Origin: SVEL01 sp964573715
Lineage (GTDB): Bacteria > Bacillota > Clostridia > Lachnospirales > Lachnospiraceae
DNA: 64,000 bases
NCBI GenBank assembly: GCA_964573715.1
Contig: CAZNKR010000003.1
Span: 6,401 to 70,400, forward strand
Reading direction: 5' to 3'
Positions 34,171 to 42,968 of this stretch are shown in pieces. Each line of letters opens with the position of its first letter. The stretch's first letter is position 1. The position numbers and the translations under genes are program-made. The notes under the pieces were generated by a model. That model did not search any database. It saw nothing but the letters and a program-made list of their open reading frames with translations, and had not been told where the DNA came from.

Positions 34171-34713
34171 ATGAATATTTGGCATGACATTAATCCTGAT
34201 AGAATTAATCCTCAGGAATTCGTTGCTGTAATCGAGATTTCCAAAGGAAGCAAAAAGAAATATGAGTTAGATAAAGAAACTGGACTCATTGTACTTGACC
34301 GTATTTTATACACATCTACTCATTATCCAGCAAACTATGGTTTTATTCCACGTACTTACGGTGATGATAAAGATCCTCTAGATGTATTAGTACTGTGTAG
34401 TGAACCAATCGAGCCACTTACACTAGTTAAGTGCTATCCTATTGGTGTTATGAAGATGTTAGACAATGGTATGGGAGATGAAAAAATAATCGCTATTCCA
34501 TTCAATGATCCAACCTATAACAGCTACACAGATATCGCAGAGCTTCCATCACATATCTTTGCAGAGATCAAGCATTTCTTCAATGTATACAAGGATCTTG
34601 AAGGTAAAGAGACACAGGTTGACGAATTTGGTGGACCTGAAGAAGCTATTAGAATTATTCAAAGCTGTATTGGCAATTACGATATGAGATTTGGTCAAAG
34701 ACCTGTTTTCTAA
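34171..34713 (+). CDS. ppa: Inorganic pyrophosphatase (family I)
   Basis: Hydrolyses PPi to phosphate in the cytoplasm. The 180 residues show the family I metal site DKDPLDVLVL and the NYGFIPRTYGDD motif, with YNSYTDIAELPSHIFAEIKHFF. It has its own promoter and an extended terminator hairpin. A PPi-type phosphofructokinase is encoded elsewhere in this window, so soluble pyrophosphatase activity would compete with it for PPi. Confidence 0.96.
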   Translation: MNIWHDINPDRINPQEFVAVIEISKGSKKKYELDKETGLIVLDRILYTSTHYPANYGFIPRTYGDDKDPLDVLVLCSEPIEPLTLVKCYPIGVMKMLDNGMGDEKIIAIPFNDPTYNSYTDIAELPSHIFAEIKHFFNVYKDLEGKETQVDEFGGPEEAIRIIQSCIGNYDMRFGQRPVF

Positions 34714-34790
34714 ATATTTATCCAAAAATTTTCAATTTAACTTGAATAACTTTTATAGCAAAAAATCTTATAACAAAAATTCTTATAATA

Positions 34791-34866
34791 AAAAACTTTT
34801 GCAATTATATGTGAATGAACCTTTAAAAGCTAGATTCACAAGGCAAAAGTTTTTTTATTTGTTTAC
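34791..34866 (+). terminator. ppa terminator, branched hairpin
   Basis: AAAAACTTTTGC (34791-34802) pairs with GCAAAAGTTTTT (34853-34864), with an inner GTGAAT/ATTCAC stem. A T run follows on the plus strand. Confidence 0.75.
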
Positions 34867-34892
34867 ATATATTTATTTGTTAAGCATATTTG

Positions 34893-35519
34893 TTAGTAAT
34901 ATTTATTTGTTTCAGACATTATACATACTCCTGCTGCCTTTGTATCCAAAACCTCATTGATGTTTTCTATAGAAATACCCCCTATACCATATACAGGAAT
35001 ATCTACAGCTTCAACAATTTCTCTTAAATAATCTATTCCTTTTCCCAAAAGACCCACCTTGCAAGTGGTTTCATATATATTTCCCGCCGTAAGATATGTT
35101 GCTCCAGCACTTGTGGCAGCAATAGCCTCATCCCTACTGTGAATAGAAACACCCAGTATGTTCATATTATCCTTTATTTTTCTACTAGTGTTCTCATCAC
35201 TAAGCATACCAAAAGGAATATGTACCCCTGCTGCCTTAATACTAATTGCAGTCTCATAAAAAGAATGAACTATTAATGGAACCTCATATTCTTTACATAT
35301 TTTCTGGCACAAGATTGCAAGCTTTTCATATTCGTCAAAGGTTAAGTATTTTTCCCGAAGTATTATAGCTTTTGGTTTTCTTTTTGCAATACATGCAAGT
35401 TGTACATAAAAATCTCTTTTACAATTTTGTTTATTAGTTACACATATCACTCTGTCATTGGTAATAATATTGCTATCTAACAACAAATCTTCCTCTATAC
35501 TATTTTTTTCTTTAGACAT
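34893..35519 (-). CDS. TenI/ThiE-family thiamine phosphate synthase-like protein
   Basis: About 208 residues with a TIM-barrel pattern of the ThiE/TenI family: KAIILREKYLTFDEYEKLA, VHIPFGMLSDE and VYGIGGISIENINEV. Phosphate-binding and pyrimidine-contact residues of true ThiE are less clear, and a complete ThiE is fused to ThiD nearby. Thiazole tautomerase (TenI) is therefore the better guess. The ATG at 35519 lies inside the 3' end of thiH; a GTG at 35531 is an alternative. It is the last gene of the thiS-F-G-H-tenI operon. Confidence 0.8.
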   Translation of the reverse strand: MSKEKNSIEEDLLLDSNIITNDRVICVTNKQNCKRDFYVQLACIAKRKPKAIILREKYLTFDEYEKLAILCQKICKEYEVPLIVHSFYETAISIKAAGVHIPFGMLSDENTSRKIKDNMNILGVSIHSRDEAIAATSAGATYLTAGNIYETTCKVGLLGKGIDYLREIVEAVDIPVYGIGGISIENINEVLDTKAAGVCIMSETNKYY

Positions 35520-36723
35520 ATATATAATCACTCATTACTGGCTGGAGTCCTAGCTTTAAAATAGCATCATAAACTTCTTCTACATTACGTTCATCGCTAA
35601 TTTCAAACTGACCATCGCCTTTACTCTCTTCGTCCTCACAATGCTCACCTATTGCAACTGAAACACCGGCAGAAATTTTTGTTGCTGCAATATTAATAAG
35701 ATTATCTCTAACCCTTGCACATTCTCGCGTTGATATGGTTATACTAGCAAATGGCATAAATAATCTATAAGCGCATAAAACTTGTAAAAGCTGTGGCTCG
35801 TGTACATCCATAGGATTAATTTTATCATTGTTAATAATCGGTCTAAGTCTAGGACATGAAAATGCAATTTCTGCATGGGGATACTTCTTTTGAATCAAAT
35901 AGGCATGTACTCCTGTAGCAAAAGCATCCTTTCTAAAATCATCCAGTCCCAAAAGTGCAGCAAATCCAACGCCTCTCATTCCACCCATTAATGCTCTTTC
36001 CTGTGCATTTAATCTGTATGGAAATACCCTCTTATGTCCTGATAAATGCAAAGTCTCATATTTATCAGAATTATAGGTTTCCTGAAAAACAGTAACATAA
36101 TCTGCACCACACTTATGAAGATATTCATATTCATCAGAATTCATCGGGTATACCTCAAGTCCAACAACATTGAAATATTTTCTAGCTATCTTACAAGCTC
36201 TACCTATATACTCTACATCTGACATTTTTCTACTTTCACCAGTAAGAATAAGAATTTCCTTAAGTCCAGATTCTGCGATGGCAGCCATCTCTTTTTCAAT
36301 ACCTGCCTCGTCAAGCTTTGCTCTATTTATTTTATTGTGGCAATTGAATCCACAATAAACGCAATAATTTTCACAGTAGTTTGCAATATATAGCGGTGTA
36401 AACATATATATGCTATTTCCAAAATGCTTTCTAGTTTCTATCCTAGCTCGTACAGCCATTTCCTCAAGATGATTTAGTGCTGCTTTAGATAACAATGCAG
36501 CAAAGTCCTCAATATTAAGTGTTTCCTTCGTCAAGGCTCTTTTTACATCTTCCTCTGTATATTTGTCATAATCATACTCATCCATTTTACTAATTACCTG
36601 GTCCATAATATCATCCTCTATTACTTCCATTCCAGGCATATATTCCATATGATTAGTTCTATTTTCCTTTAAATGCTCTTTAATTTCATCACTTAATATA
36701 CTTTCGTTTATATGGTCACTCAT
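35512..36723 (-). CDS. thiH: 2-iminoacetate synthase
   Basis: A radical SAM lyase that splits tyrosine to give dehydroglycine for the thiazole ring, the anaerobic route (ThiO is the aerobic one). The 403 residues have the cluster motif CENYCVYC (CX3CX2C) and the C-terminal region REC and EISDERNVEEVYDAI. AGGAGAAG precedes the ATG. It starts 13 bp after thiG and overlaps the TenI-like gene. Its presence fits a strict anaerobe. Confidence 0.95.
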   Translation of the reverse strand: MSDHINESILSDEIKEHLKENRTNHMEYMPGMEVIEDDIMDQVISKMDEYDYDKYTEEDVKRALTKETLNIEDFAALLSKAALNHLEEMAVRARIETRKHFGNSIYMFTPLYIANYCENYCVYCGFNCHNKINRAKLDEAGIEKEMAAIAESGLKEILILTGESRKMSDVEYIGRACKIARKYFNVVGLEVYPMNSDEYEYLHKCGADYVTVFQETYNSDKYETLHLSGHKRVFPYRLNAQERALMGGMRGVGFAALLGLDDFRKDAFATGVHAYLIQKKYPHAEIAFSCPRLRPIINNDKINPMDVHEPQLLQVLCAYRLFMPFASITISTRECARVRDNLINIAATKISAGVSVAIGEHCEDEESKGDGQFEISDERNVEEVYDAILKLGLQPVMSDYIYV

Positions 36724-36736
36724 AATCTTCTCCTAA

Positions 36737-37507
36737 CTAGTCTCTTAAAAATCCAGTAAGTGGTGATGAAGGATCACTACCCTTGTCAAGTACACGTCCC
36801 ATACCTGTAAGATATCCAATTCTACCAGCATCAATAGCCATTTTAAAAGCACTGGCCATTGCCGGAATATTTCCTGCTGTTGCTATAGCTGTATTTGCCA
36901 TCACTGCACTAGCACCCATCTCCATTGCTTCACAAGCCTGAGAAGGTTTTCCTATACCAGCATCAACAATAATAGGTAAATCAATTTCATCTATAAGTAT
37001 TTGTATAAAATCCTTAGTACATATTCCCTTGTTAGAACCAATAGGTGCCCCCAAAGGCATAATTGATGCTGCTCCTGCATTATATAAATCTCTTGCAACA
37101 TTTAAATCCGGATACATATATGGCATAACTACAAAGCCTTCCTTTGCAAGGATTTCGGTTGCTTTTATGGTTTCATAATTATCTGGAAGAAGATATTTTG
37201 AATCTCTCATTATTTCTATTTTAACCATATCGCTTTGACATACTTCTCTAGATAATCTAGCAATTCTAACTGCTTCATCTGCGTTTCTTGCACCTGATGT
37301 ATTTGGTAGTAATGTTACACTCTTTGGTATATAGTCTAGAATACTGTCAGTTCCTGATACTGCACGTCTAAGAGCAAGTGTAATAATCTTTGAGCCTGCA
37401 TTTTCAACTGCTGCCTTAATAAGTTCCAGGCTGTATTTTCCTGAGCCTAAAATAAATCTTGAATCAAATTCGTATTTTCCTAGCTTAAGCTTTTCGTTTT
37501 TATCCAT
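36737..37507 (-). CDS. thiG: Thiazole synthase
   Basis: Builds the thiazole phosphate ring from DXP, dehydroglycine and ThiS thiocarboxylate. About 256 residues from the ATG at 37507 with AAAGGAAT upstream. A TIM barrel with the conserved FILGSGKYSLELIK, the Lys-bearing VKIEIMRDSKYLLPD and VDAGIGKPSQACEAMEMGAS. It lies between thiF and thiH. Confidence 0.96.
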   Translation of the reverse strand: MDKNEKLKLGKYEFDSRFILGSGKYSLELIKAAVENAGSKIITLALRRAVSGTDSILDYIPKSVTLLPNTSGARNADEAVRIARLSREVCQSDMVKIEIMRDSKYLLPDNYETIKATEILAKEGFVVMPYMYPDLNVARDLYNAGAASIMPLGAPIGSNKGICTKDFIQILIDEIDLPIIVDAGIGKPSQACEAMEMGASAVMANTAIATAGNIPAMASAFKMAIDAGRIGYLTGMGRVLDKGSDPSSPLTGFLRD

Positions 37508-37581
37508 TTTATTATTCCTTTTATGTTTATTTAATGATAAATTCACCATCTATTATATTTCTATAATAATATGCTTTTTAT

Positions 37582-38382
37582 TTAATATATCTCTTCAATT
37601 ATTTGTAAAACCTTATTTGCTTGATGTCCTGCGCAAATAGATACTCTTGGGGACATAAGACCCGTACCTTTTTTTGCTCCATTATGAAAATCACCGCATA
37701 TATACAATCTATCTCCAAGCTTTTTAGTCTTTATCAGGTTGGAATCAAAGGTTCCAGCCATACCTGATGCAGCTACTATATACTTTTGAGGGTATACCTC
37801 TGATATTAGATTGACAAGCATAGCCTTATTTTTGGCATTATCAAATGCCTCACAAACAATATCACAATTTTCAATTAATGCAGTAGTATTATTCTCATCC
37901 ATCTTTACAGATACCACTTCAACTAAAATATATGGATTGATTTTTTGTATATATTCCTTTAGCGCCTCTGTTTTAGGTTTTCCTAAATCTTTAATGGTAT
38001 AAGATTGACGATTTAAGTTTGTAGGTTCCACTATATCAAAATCAATAAGTTTTAAATATCCCACTCCACTCCTTGCTAGCATAATAGCAATATTGGAACC
38101 AAGTCCACCAAGACCGGCTATAGCAACCTTTGCCTTGGAATATTTAAAAAATAAACCTGGAGTTATTCTTGCAGCCATCATCTCTTTTAATAGGGTGTCA
38201 CTAGGTATAGAATTTTTATCTACTATAACTAGGTGCATATTAGGTGTTAATGCCTCATCCATTGTAACACAATAACCATCTGCTACTAATACAAGTTCAC
38301 CTTTAATACCAAAAGCCTCAACAAATTGTTCCACCGTTCTTGCCGTTGTTTCAACATCTTTTCCATTAAATACAATATTCAT
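37582..38382 (-). CDS. thiF: ThiF-family sulfur carrier adenylyltransferase with ThiS-like N-terminus
   Basis: Adenylates the C-terminal Gly of ThiS to prepare it for sulfur transfer. About 266 residues from the ATG at 38382. The first 60 residues resemble ThiS itself (MNIVFNGKDVETTARTVEQF) but lack a terminal GG. The E1-like domain follows: AIAGLGGLGSNIAIMLARSGVG (nucleotide-binding), DFDIVEPTNLNRQ and CEAFDNAKNK. This two-part ThiF is a known clostridial form. The start overlaps the region just after the thiS stop codon. Confidence 0.92.
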   Translation of the reverse strand: MNIVFNGKDVETTARTVEQFVEAFGIKGELVLVADGYCVTMDEALTPNMHLVIVDKNSIPSDTLLKEMMAARITPGLFFKYSKAKVAIAGLGGLGSNIAIMLARSGVGYLKLIDFDIVEPTNLNRQSYTIKDLGKPKTEALKEYIQKINPYILVEVVSVKMDENNTTALIENCDIVCEAFDNAKNKAMLVNLISEVYPQKYIVAASGMAGTFDSNLIKTKKLGDRLYICGDFHNGAKKGTGLMSPRVSICAGHQANKVLQIIEEIY

Positions 38383-38383
38383 A

Positions 38384-38578
38384 TCAACCACCACCTACGA
38401 AGCTTACTACTTCTAAGTAGTCATTATCATTAATCATTACGTCTTTATATGTAGACTTTGGAACTATATTTTCATTAAGCTCCACTGCTACTAATTCAAC
38501 CTTAAACCCTAAATCTGTAAGTAATTGTTCTAAGGTACATGAATAATAGCTATGCTCCTTACCATTGATATTAATCAA
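38384..38578 (-). CDS. thiS: Sulfur carrier protein ThiS
   Basis: A 64-residue ubiquitin-fold protein ending VSFVGGG; the terminal Gly is converted to a thiocarboxylate that supplies sulfur to the thiazole ring. The start is a TTG at 38578, eight bases after AGGAAG. First gene of the thiS-F-G-H-tenI operon. The 280-bp upstream region shows no TPP riboswitch. Confidence 0.93.
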   Translation of the reverse strand: MININGKEHSYYSCTLEQLLTDLGFKVELVAVELNENIVPKSTYKDVMINDNDYLEVVSFVGGG

Positions 38579-38793
38579 GCCATCACTTCCTTTGTAGTAT
38601 AATTATATATAAATTTAATTTTATTCTTAACTATAGTAATAATTTGAAGACAAAATAGCAAGGGAAAAATATAATATAAGCATTTGTTTCAACTACTAAT
38701 GTGTAATTTAATGTATTTTCTAATAGAATTTTCATTAAACTTTATTTAAAAAAATAAAAACAATATTAATAGCATTATTTACAGATATTTCAT

Positions 38794-38822
38794 TTGACAT
38801 AAAGCGCTAAAATTCGTATAAT
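38794..38822 (+). promoter_or_regulatory. Consensus promoter of the P-loop NTPase gene
   Basis: TTGACA at 38794-38799, exactly 17 bases, TATAAT at 38817-38822: a full consensus match. It lies in the divergent region between thiS and the NTPase gene. Confidence 0.85.
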
Positions 38823-38859
38823 TTTAAAGGTATGGAAAAGATAAATATGGAGGCAAATT

Positions 38860-39387
38860 ATGAAACCTAACAAGTTTGTTATTATCGGTCAATCAAACAC
38901 CGGGAAGTCGTATCTCATGGATTCTATTATTGAAAAAAACGATTTACATGCTATTGGATATAGAATGCACAGCATACAGTTTGAAAACGAATTTAAAGGA
39001 TATTATATTCAAAGTATTGATGATGTATGTGGATACCACAATAATGTCCCAGTACAAACAGTTTTAAAAAGTAAGCACAGAATCAATCTTACTGAGGTTT
39101 ATGATACATTTGGTGTTTTGTGTTTAAGTGACGTATTAGCAAAGCCAAAGGATGAGTACGATTGTATTATTCTTGATGAGCTAGGACGTGGTGAAGACAA
39201 ATCAGAAGCATTTGTTGAAAAAATCAATGAAGTCCTTGATAGCGATTCTATGGTATTCATTCTTATGAAAAACATTTCTACTCCACTTAACAATGAGATA
39301 AAGAAACGCAGAGACGTTCTTCTGTATGATATGGATAACATGTCCCAGGATGAAATCGAAAACAATATCAATGATAAGTTAAAATAA
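38860..39387 (+). CDS. P-loop NTPase, THEP1-like
   Basis: The 175 residues have Walker A IIGQSNTGKSYLM and Walker B CIILDELGRGEDKSEAF. The DELGR motif is close to the DEIG motif of the THEP1 nucleoside-triphosphatase/nucleotide kinase family. GGAGG precedes the ATG. It has a perfect consensus promoter, and its terminator begins at the stop codon, so it is a free-standing gene although it lies between two thiamine units. THEP1 proteins hydrolyse NTPs in vitro and their cellular role is unclear. I cannot assign a substrate. Confidence 0.72.
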   Translation: MKPNKFVIIGQSNTGKSYLMDSIIEKNDLHAIGYRMHSIQFENEFKGYYIQSIDDVCGYHNNVPVQTVLKSKHRINLTEVYDTFGVLCLSDVLAKPKDEYDCIILDELGRGEDKSEAFVEKINEVLDSDSMVFILMKNISTPLNNEIKKRRDVLLYDMDNMSQDEIENNINDKLK

Positions 39388-39410
39388 AGCCTGACAACAG
39401 GCTTTTTTTT
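39387..39410 (+). terminator. Terminator of the NTPase gene
   Basis: AAGCCTG (39387-39393), loop ACAA, CAGGCTT (39398-39404) and six more T. The first base is the last base of the TAA stop codon. Confidence 0.92.
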
Positions 39411-39445
39411 ACGTACCCAACTACTAAAACAATGTGAGGATTAAT

Positions 39446-40888
39446 ATGGAAAATTCAAATAATAAGTCGATTACTCATTTGTCAAAATCCACCTTTAGGC
39501 TTTATGCCATAACGGATGATGTTCTTACTCCAAAAGAAACCATAAGTAATCAGGTTGAAGCAGCTATCAATGGTGGTACAACTATTATTCAGTTTAGAAG
39601 TAAGCAATTAAAGGGTGAAGAAAAAAAATCGGTTGCTCAAAAGGTTAAAAGCATTACCGACAGCTATAATATCCCTTTAATTATTGATGATGATGTACTT
39701 CTTGCTAAAGATATTGATGCTAGCGGGGTTCATTTAGGAAAAAATGATATGCCTATATATGAGGCTAGAAAAATACTAGGTCCAGATAAAATAATAGGTG
39801 CCACTGCAAAAACTCTAAATGAAGCATTATCTGCAAAACATATGGGTGCTAATTATATTGGCACAGGCGCTGCCTTTGCTACTAGCACAAAAGCTGATAC
39901 TTGGGTTATTTCTCATGATACTATACGAGAAATTGCTACAAATGTTGGTATTCCCGTTGTTGCTATAGGTGGAATCGTACAGACTAACATAAGCAGTTTA
40001 AAAGGTTTAGGCATTGACGGAGTTGCTGTTGTTTCTTCGGTTTTTACGGATAATGTATTAGAAAATGCAAAAATTCTTCGTGGCTTTATAGATGATATTA
40101 CTTCAATCAAAAAGGTTTTATCCATAGCTGGTTCAGATTCTAGTGGTGGAGCAGGTATTCAGGCTGATTTAAAAACCATGTGTGCCCATGGTGTATATGG
40201 AATGACTGTTATAACATCACTTACATCACAAAACACTACTGGAGTATTTGATATCCTAGATACCCCTGTAGCAAATGTAAATTCCCAGTTAGATGCAGTA
40301 TTTAGTGATATTTATCCAGATGCCATTAAAATTGGAATGCTATCAAATCCCAAAACTATTAATGCTGTTTGTGAGAAATTAATTGAAAACAAAGCTGCAA
40401 ATATTGTTTGTGATCCAGTTATGATATCAACAAGTGGTCACAAGCTTTTATCTGACGATGCTTTTACTGCTCTCATTAATAAGTTATTACCTATTTCAAC
40501 CATCATTACACCCAATATACCTGAAGCTTCTGTACTATCCGGTATGAGTATATTAAGTATGGAAGATATGGTCATGGCTGCAAACAAAATACAAAGGATG
40601 ACCAAGGCTGCAATATTAATAAAGGGTGGACATATGATAAATGCTGCAAACGACCTTCTATATATAGATGGTGAAGCCTTTTGGTTTAATAAAGAACAGT
40701 TAAACAACTTAAATACCCATGGAACAGGATGTACTCTTTCTTCTGCAATAGCTTGTAATCTTGCTTTAGGTATTTCTCTTAAAGAAAGTGTTTACCTTGC
40801 AAAAGAATATGTATATAATGCAATTAATTACGGTTTTGATATTGGAAAGGGCCACGGTCCCCTATATCATATGTACAATATATTTTAG
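39446..40888 (+). CDS. thiED: Bifunctional thiamine phosphate synthase / HMP(-P) kinase (ThiE-ThiD fusion)
   Basis: About 480 residues. The N-terminal ThiE barrel (about 15-215) begins RLYAITDD and has TIIQFRSKQLKGEE, GVHLGKNDMP, IGATAKT and VVAIGGI. The C-terminal ThiD ribokinase-fold domain (about 226-480) begins VLSIAGSDSSGGAGIQADLK and ends with THGTGCTLSSAIACNLA. The fusion couples formation of HMP-PP with its joining to thiazole phosphate. The ATG at 39446 has GAGGATT upstream; a GTG at 39434 is the alternative. lgt follows eight bases downstream. Confidence 0.95.
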   Translation: MENSNNKSITHLSKSTFRLYAITDDVLTPKETISNQVEAAINGGTTIIQFRSKQLKGEEKKSVAQKVKSITDSYNIPLIIDDDVLLAKDIDASGVHLGKNDMPIYEARKILGPDKIIGATAKTLNEALSAKHMGANYIGTGAAFATSTKADTWVISHDTIREIATNVGIPVVAIGGIVQTNISSLKGLGIDGVAVVSSVFTDNVLENAKILRGFIDDITSIKKVLSIAGSDSSGGAGIQADLKTMCAHGVYGMTVITSLTSQNTTGVFDILDTPVANVNSQLDAVFSDIYPDAIKIGMLSNPKTINAVCEKLIENKAANIVCDPVMISTSGHKLLSDDAFTALINKLLPISTIITPNIPEASVLSGMSILSMEDMVMAANKIQRMTKAAILIKGGHMINAANDLLYIDGEAFWFNKEQLNNLNTHGTGCTLSSAIACNLALGISLKESVYLAKEYVYNAINYGFDIGKGHGPLYHMYNIF

Positions 40889-40896
40889 GAGGTTTT

Positions 40897-41685
40897 ATGT
40901 TTCCAGTTATTAATTTTGGTTTATTTGAATTACCCACCTATGGTTTACTTGCAATAGTAGGATTTTTACTTGCACTGTTAGTTGCCACTTCTCTTTCAAG
41001 TCGCTGTGGCATGCCAAAACAGGATATAGTTTTTGCTTCTCTTTATTGTGTAATGGGTATTGCTGTAGGTGCAAAGATATTATACTTTATTACGGTTTTA
41101 CCTAGAATTATAAAGTACATAGATTATTTCAATGGCAATGTTTTCCAGATATTGATTTACGGTTTTTCCGGATTTGTTTTTTATGGCGGACTTATTGGTG
41201 GTGCTCTTGGCGTTATTCTTTATTGTAAACAGTTTCATATACAGGTTAGTCCTATTATGAATGTTGTTGCTCCAGCTATACCATTATTTCATGCTTTTGG
41301 AAGAATTGGATGCTTTCTTGGAGGCTGCTGCTATGGCATAGAATATCATGGACCACTGGCTGTTTTGTTTCCTTACAGTACTGACATAAGTCATTTAGCA
41401 GACTTTACTAGACTCCCTATTCAATTAATAGAAAGCTCATTTAATTTTGTCTTATTCATTGTTATATTTATATTTGTTAAACGTGGTAAACCAAAAACAG
41501 GACAAGCCTTAGGCTTATACCTAATGGCTTATCCTGTTGCAAGATTTATTCTTGAATTTTTCCGAGGTGATAATATCAGAGGATTTTTCTTTGGTTTATC
41601 TACTTCCCAATGGATTAGCTTGCTGCTTCTTCCTCTAGGAATATATCTTTTCTTAAAAAAAGAAAAACAAACAACTAATTGCTAA
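40897..41685 (+). CDS. lgt: Prolipoprotein diacylglyceryl transferase
   Basis: Attaches the diacylglyceryl group to the Cys of lipoprotein precursors in the membrane. The 262 residues have about seven helices. Signature HAFGRIGCFLGGCCYG follows the clostridial form, and GYPxR-like MAYPVARFILEFFRGD carries the second conserved Arg region. AGGAGG precedes the ATG. The lipoproteins near 1.5-3 kb and 14 kb would be its substrates. Its 3' end overlaps that of the converging phosphofructokinase gene by 11 bp. Confidence 0.95.
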   Translation: MFPVINFGLFELPTYGLLAIVGFLLALLVATSLSSRCGMPKQDIVFASLYCVMGIAVGAKILYFITVLPRIIKYIDYFNGNVFQILIYGFSGFVFYGGLIGGALGVILYCKQFHIQVSPIMNVVAPAIPLFHAFGRIGCFLGGCCYGIEYHGPLAVLFPYSTDISHLADFTRLPIQLIESSFNFVLFIVIFIFVKRGKPKTGQALGLYLMAYPVARFILEFFRGDNIRGFFFGLSTSQWISLLLLPLGIYLFLKKEKQTTNC

Positions 41686-42916
41686 AGTCATTATTAAAAA
41701 TAACTATATGCTGAGGAATACCGTTCTTATATGTTGGATTTGCTTCACCTTGAATCAGTGGTTTAAGGTAAGTCATCATCTCATCGGTCACATCATGACC
41801 ATCTGGTGTAATCCAAGATAAAGGAACGGTTTTTTCTTTATTGGCAACATCCTTTACTCTAACTCTTCTAAACACGATTTCGTATGGAGTATCATTTATT
41901 CTTTGTACAGAAGCCATAACTCCTGTCATGCCTTCCATTGCACACTGAAATGCATGCATTCCTAACATCTTTGATTCTGAAAGATCTGTTGCTGAAGCCA
42001 CGTGAGCTGCACATCTTTGCATAAGATTCATTTCTATTGATCTAACCTTACATCCAATTTTATCACGAACAACCTGTTCAAGAACCTTTGCAGCACCAGC
42101 TAGATAGCTATGTCCAAATACATCTGTTGCCCCTGATTGGTTTATTTCTGAAATATATCTTCCATCTTCATCCTTTATTCCCTCACTAATTGCTACAATT
42201 ACATCTGGATGCTTTGTTAATTCTTCTTTTACGTCCTCTACAAACCTATCAATGCTAAATGGAACCTCACAAAGATAAATAAGACTTGGTCCTCTTTCAC
42301 CATTAAGTCTAGCAAGTGCAGAAGATGCAGTAAGCCATCCAGCGTTACGTCCCATTACTTCAACTATTGTAACAGCAGGAATATTGTACACACTACAATC
42401 TCTTTCAAGCTCCGAAAATGTAGTTGCTATATATTTGGCTGCTGATCCAAAGCCTGGACAATGGTCTGTAAGTGCAAGGTCGTTATCAATAGTCTTTGGA
42501 GCACCAACTACCTTTATATCACCAATACCATTTTCAATTAAATATTTAGATAACTTATCTACTGTATCCATTGAATCGTTTCCGCCAATGTAAATAAAAT
42601 AACCTATATTATGCTTTTTTAATATCTCAACAATTTGTTTATATTGACTATCATCCTCTGTAGGATTTTTAAGTTTAAATCTACAAGAACCTAAGGCTGC
42701 AGCTGGAGTCTGACATAAAAGTTCTACGCACTGAGTATCATGAATAAGCTTATTTAAATTCACAATATGATCATCTAAAACTCCTTGAATACCATTTACC
42801 GCTCCATATACCGTATCTATGCTTCCTGAAACGCATGCCCCTGTCATTATACCTGCTAAAGTAGCATTAATAGCAACCGTTGGTCCACCTGACTGTGCAA
42901 TTAGTAGATTTTTCAT
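41675..42916 (-). CDS. 6-phosphofructokinase, probably PPi-dependent
   Basis: Phosphorylates fructose 6-phosphate in glycolysis. About 413 residues from the ATG at 42916, with AGAGGT upstream. The start is MKNLLIAQSGGPTVAIN. GGNDSMDT (111-118) is the group II PFK form of the GGD(G/D)S motif. Lys141 in PKTIDND, where ATP enzymes have Gly, indicates PPi as phosphoryl donor. MGRNAGWL is also typical. PPi as donor makes the reaction reversible. Asn in place of the first Asp of GGDDS is notable. Confidence 0.9.
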   Translation of the reverse strand: MKNLLIAQSGGPTVAINATLAGIMTGACVSGSIDTVYGAVNGIQGVLDDHIVNLNKLIHDTQCVELLCQTPAAALGSCRFKLKNPTEDDSQYKQIVEILKKHNIGYFIYIGGNDSMDTVDKLSKYLIENGIGDIKVVGAPKTIDNDLALTDHCPGFGSAAKYIATTFSELERDCSVYNIPAVTIVEVMGRNAGWLTASSALARLNGERGPSLIYLCEVPFSIDRFVEDVKEELTKHPDVIVAISEGIKDEDGRYISEINQSGATDVFGHSYLAGAAKVLEQVVRDKIGCKVRSIEMNLMQRCAAHVASATDLSESKMLGMHAFQCAMEGMTGVMASVQRINDTPYEIVFRRVRVKDVANKEKTVPLSWITPDGHDVTDEMMTYLKPLIQGEANPTYKNGIPQHIVIFNNDFSN

Positions 42917-42968
42917 TGTTTTACCTCTTTTCATTGTTCTTATTGAAATAGTTTTTATTGACATAGTT

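Noticed and set aside
38579..38859. TPP riboswitch upstream of thiS
   Set aside because: None of the conserved TPP aptamer blocks could be found on the minus strand; the region is plain AT-rich sequence with a divergent promoter.
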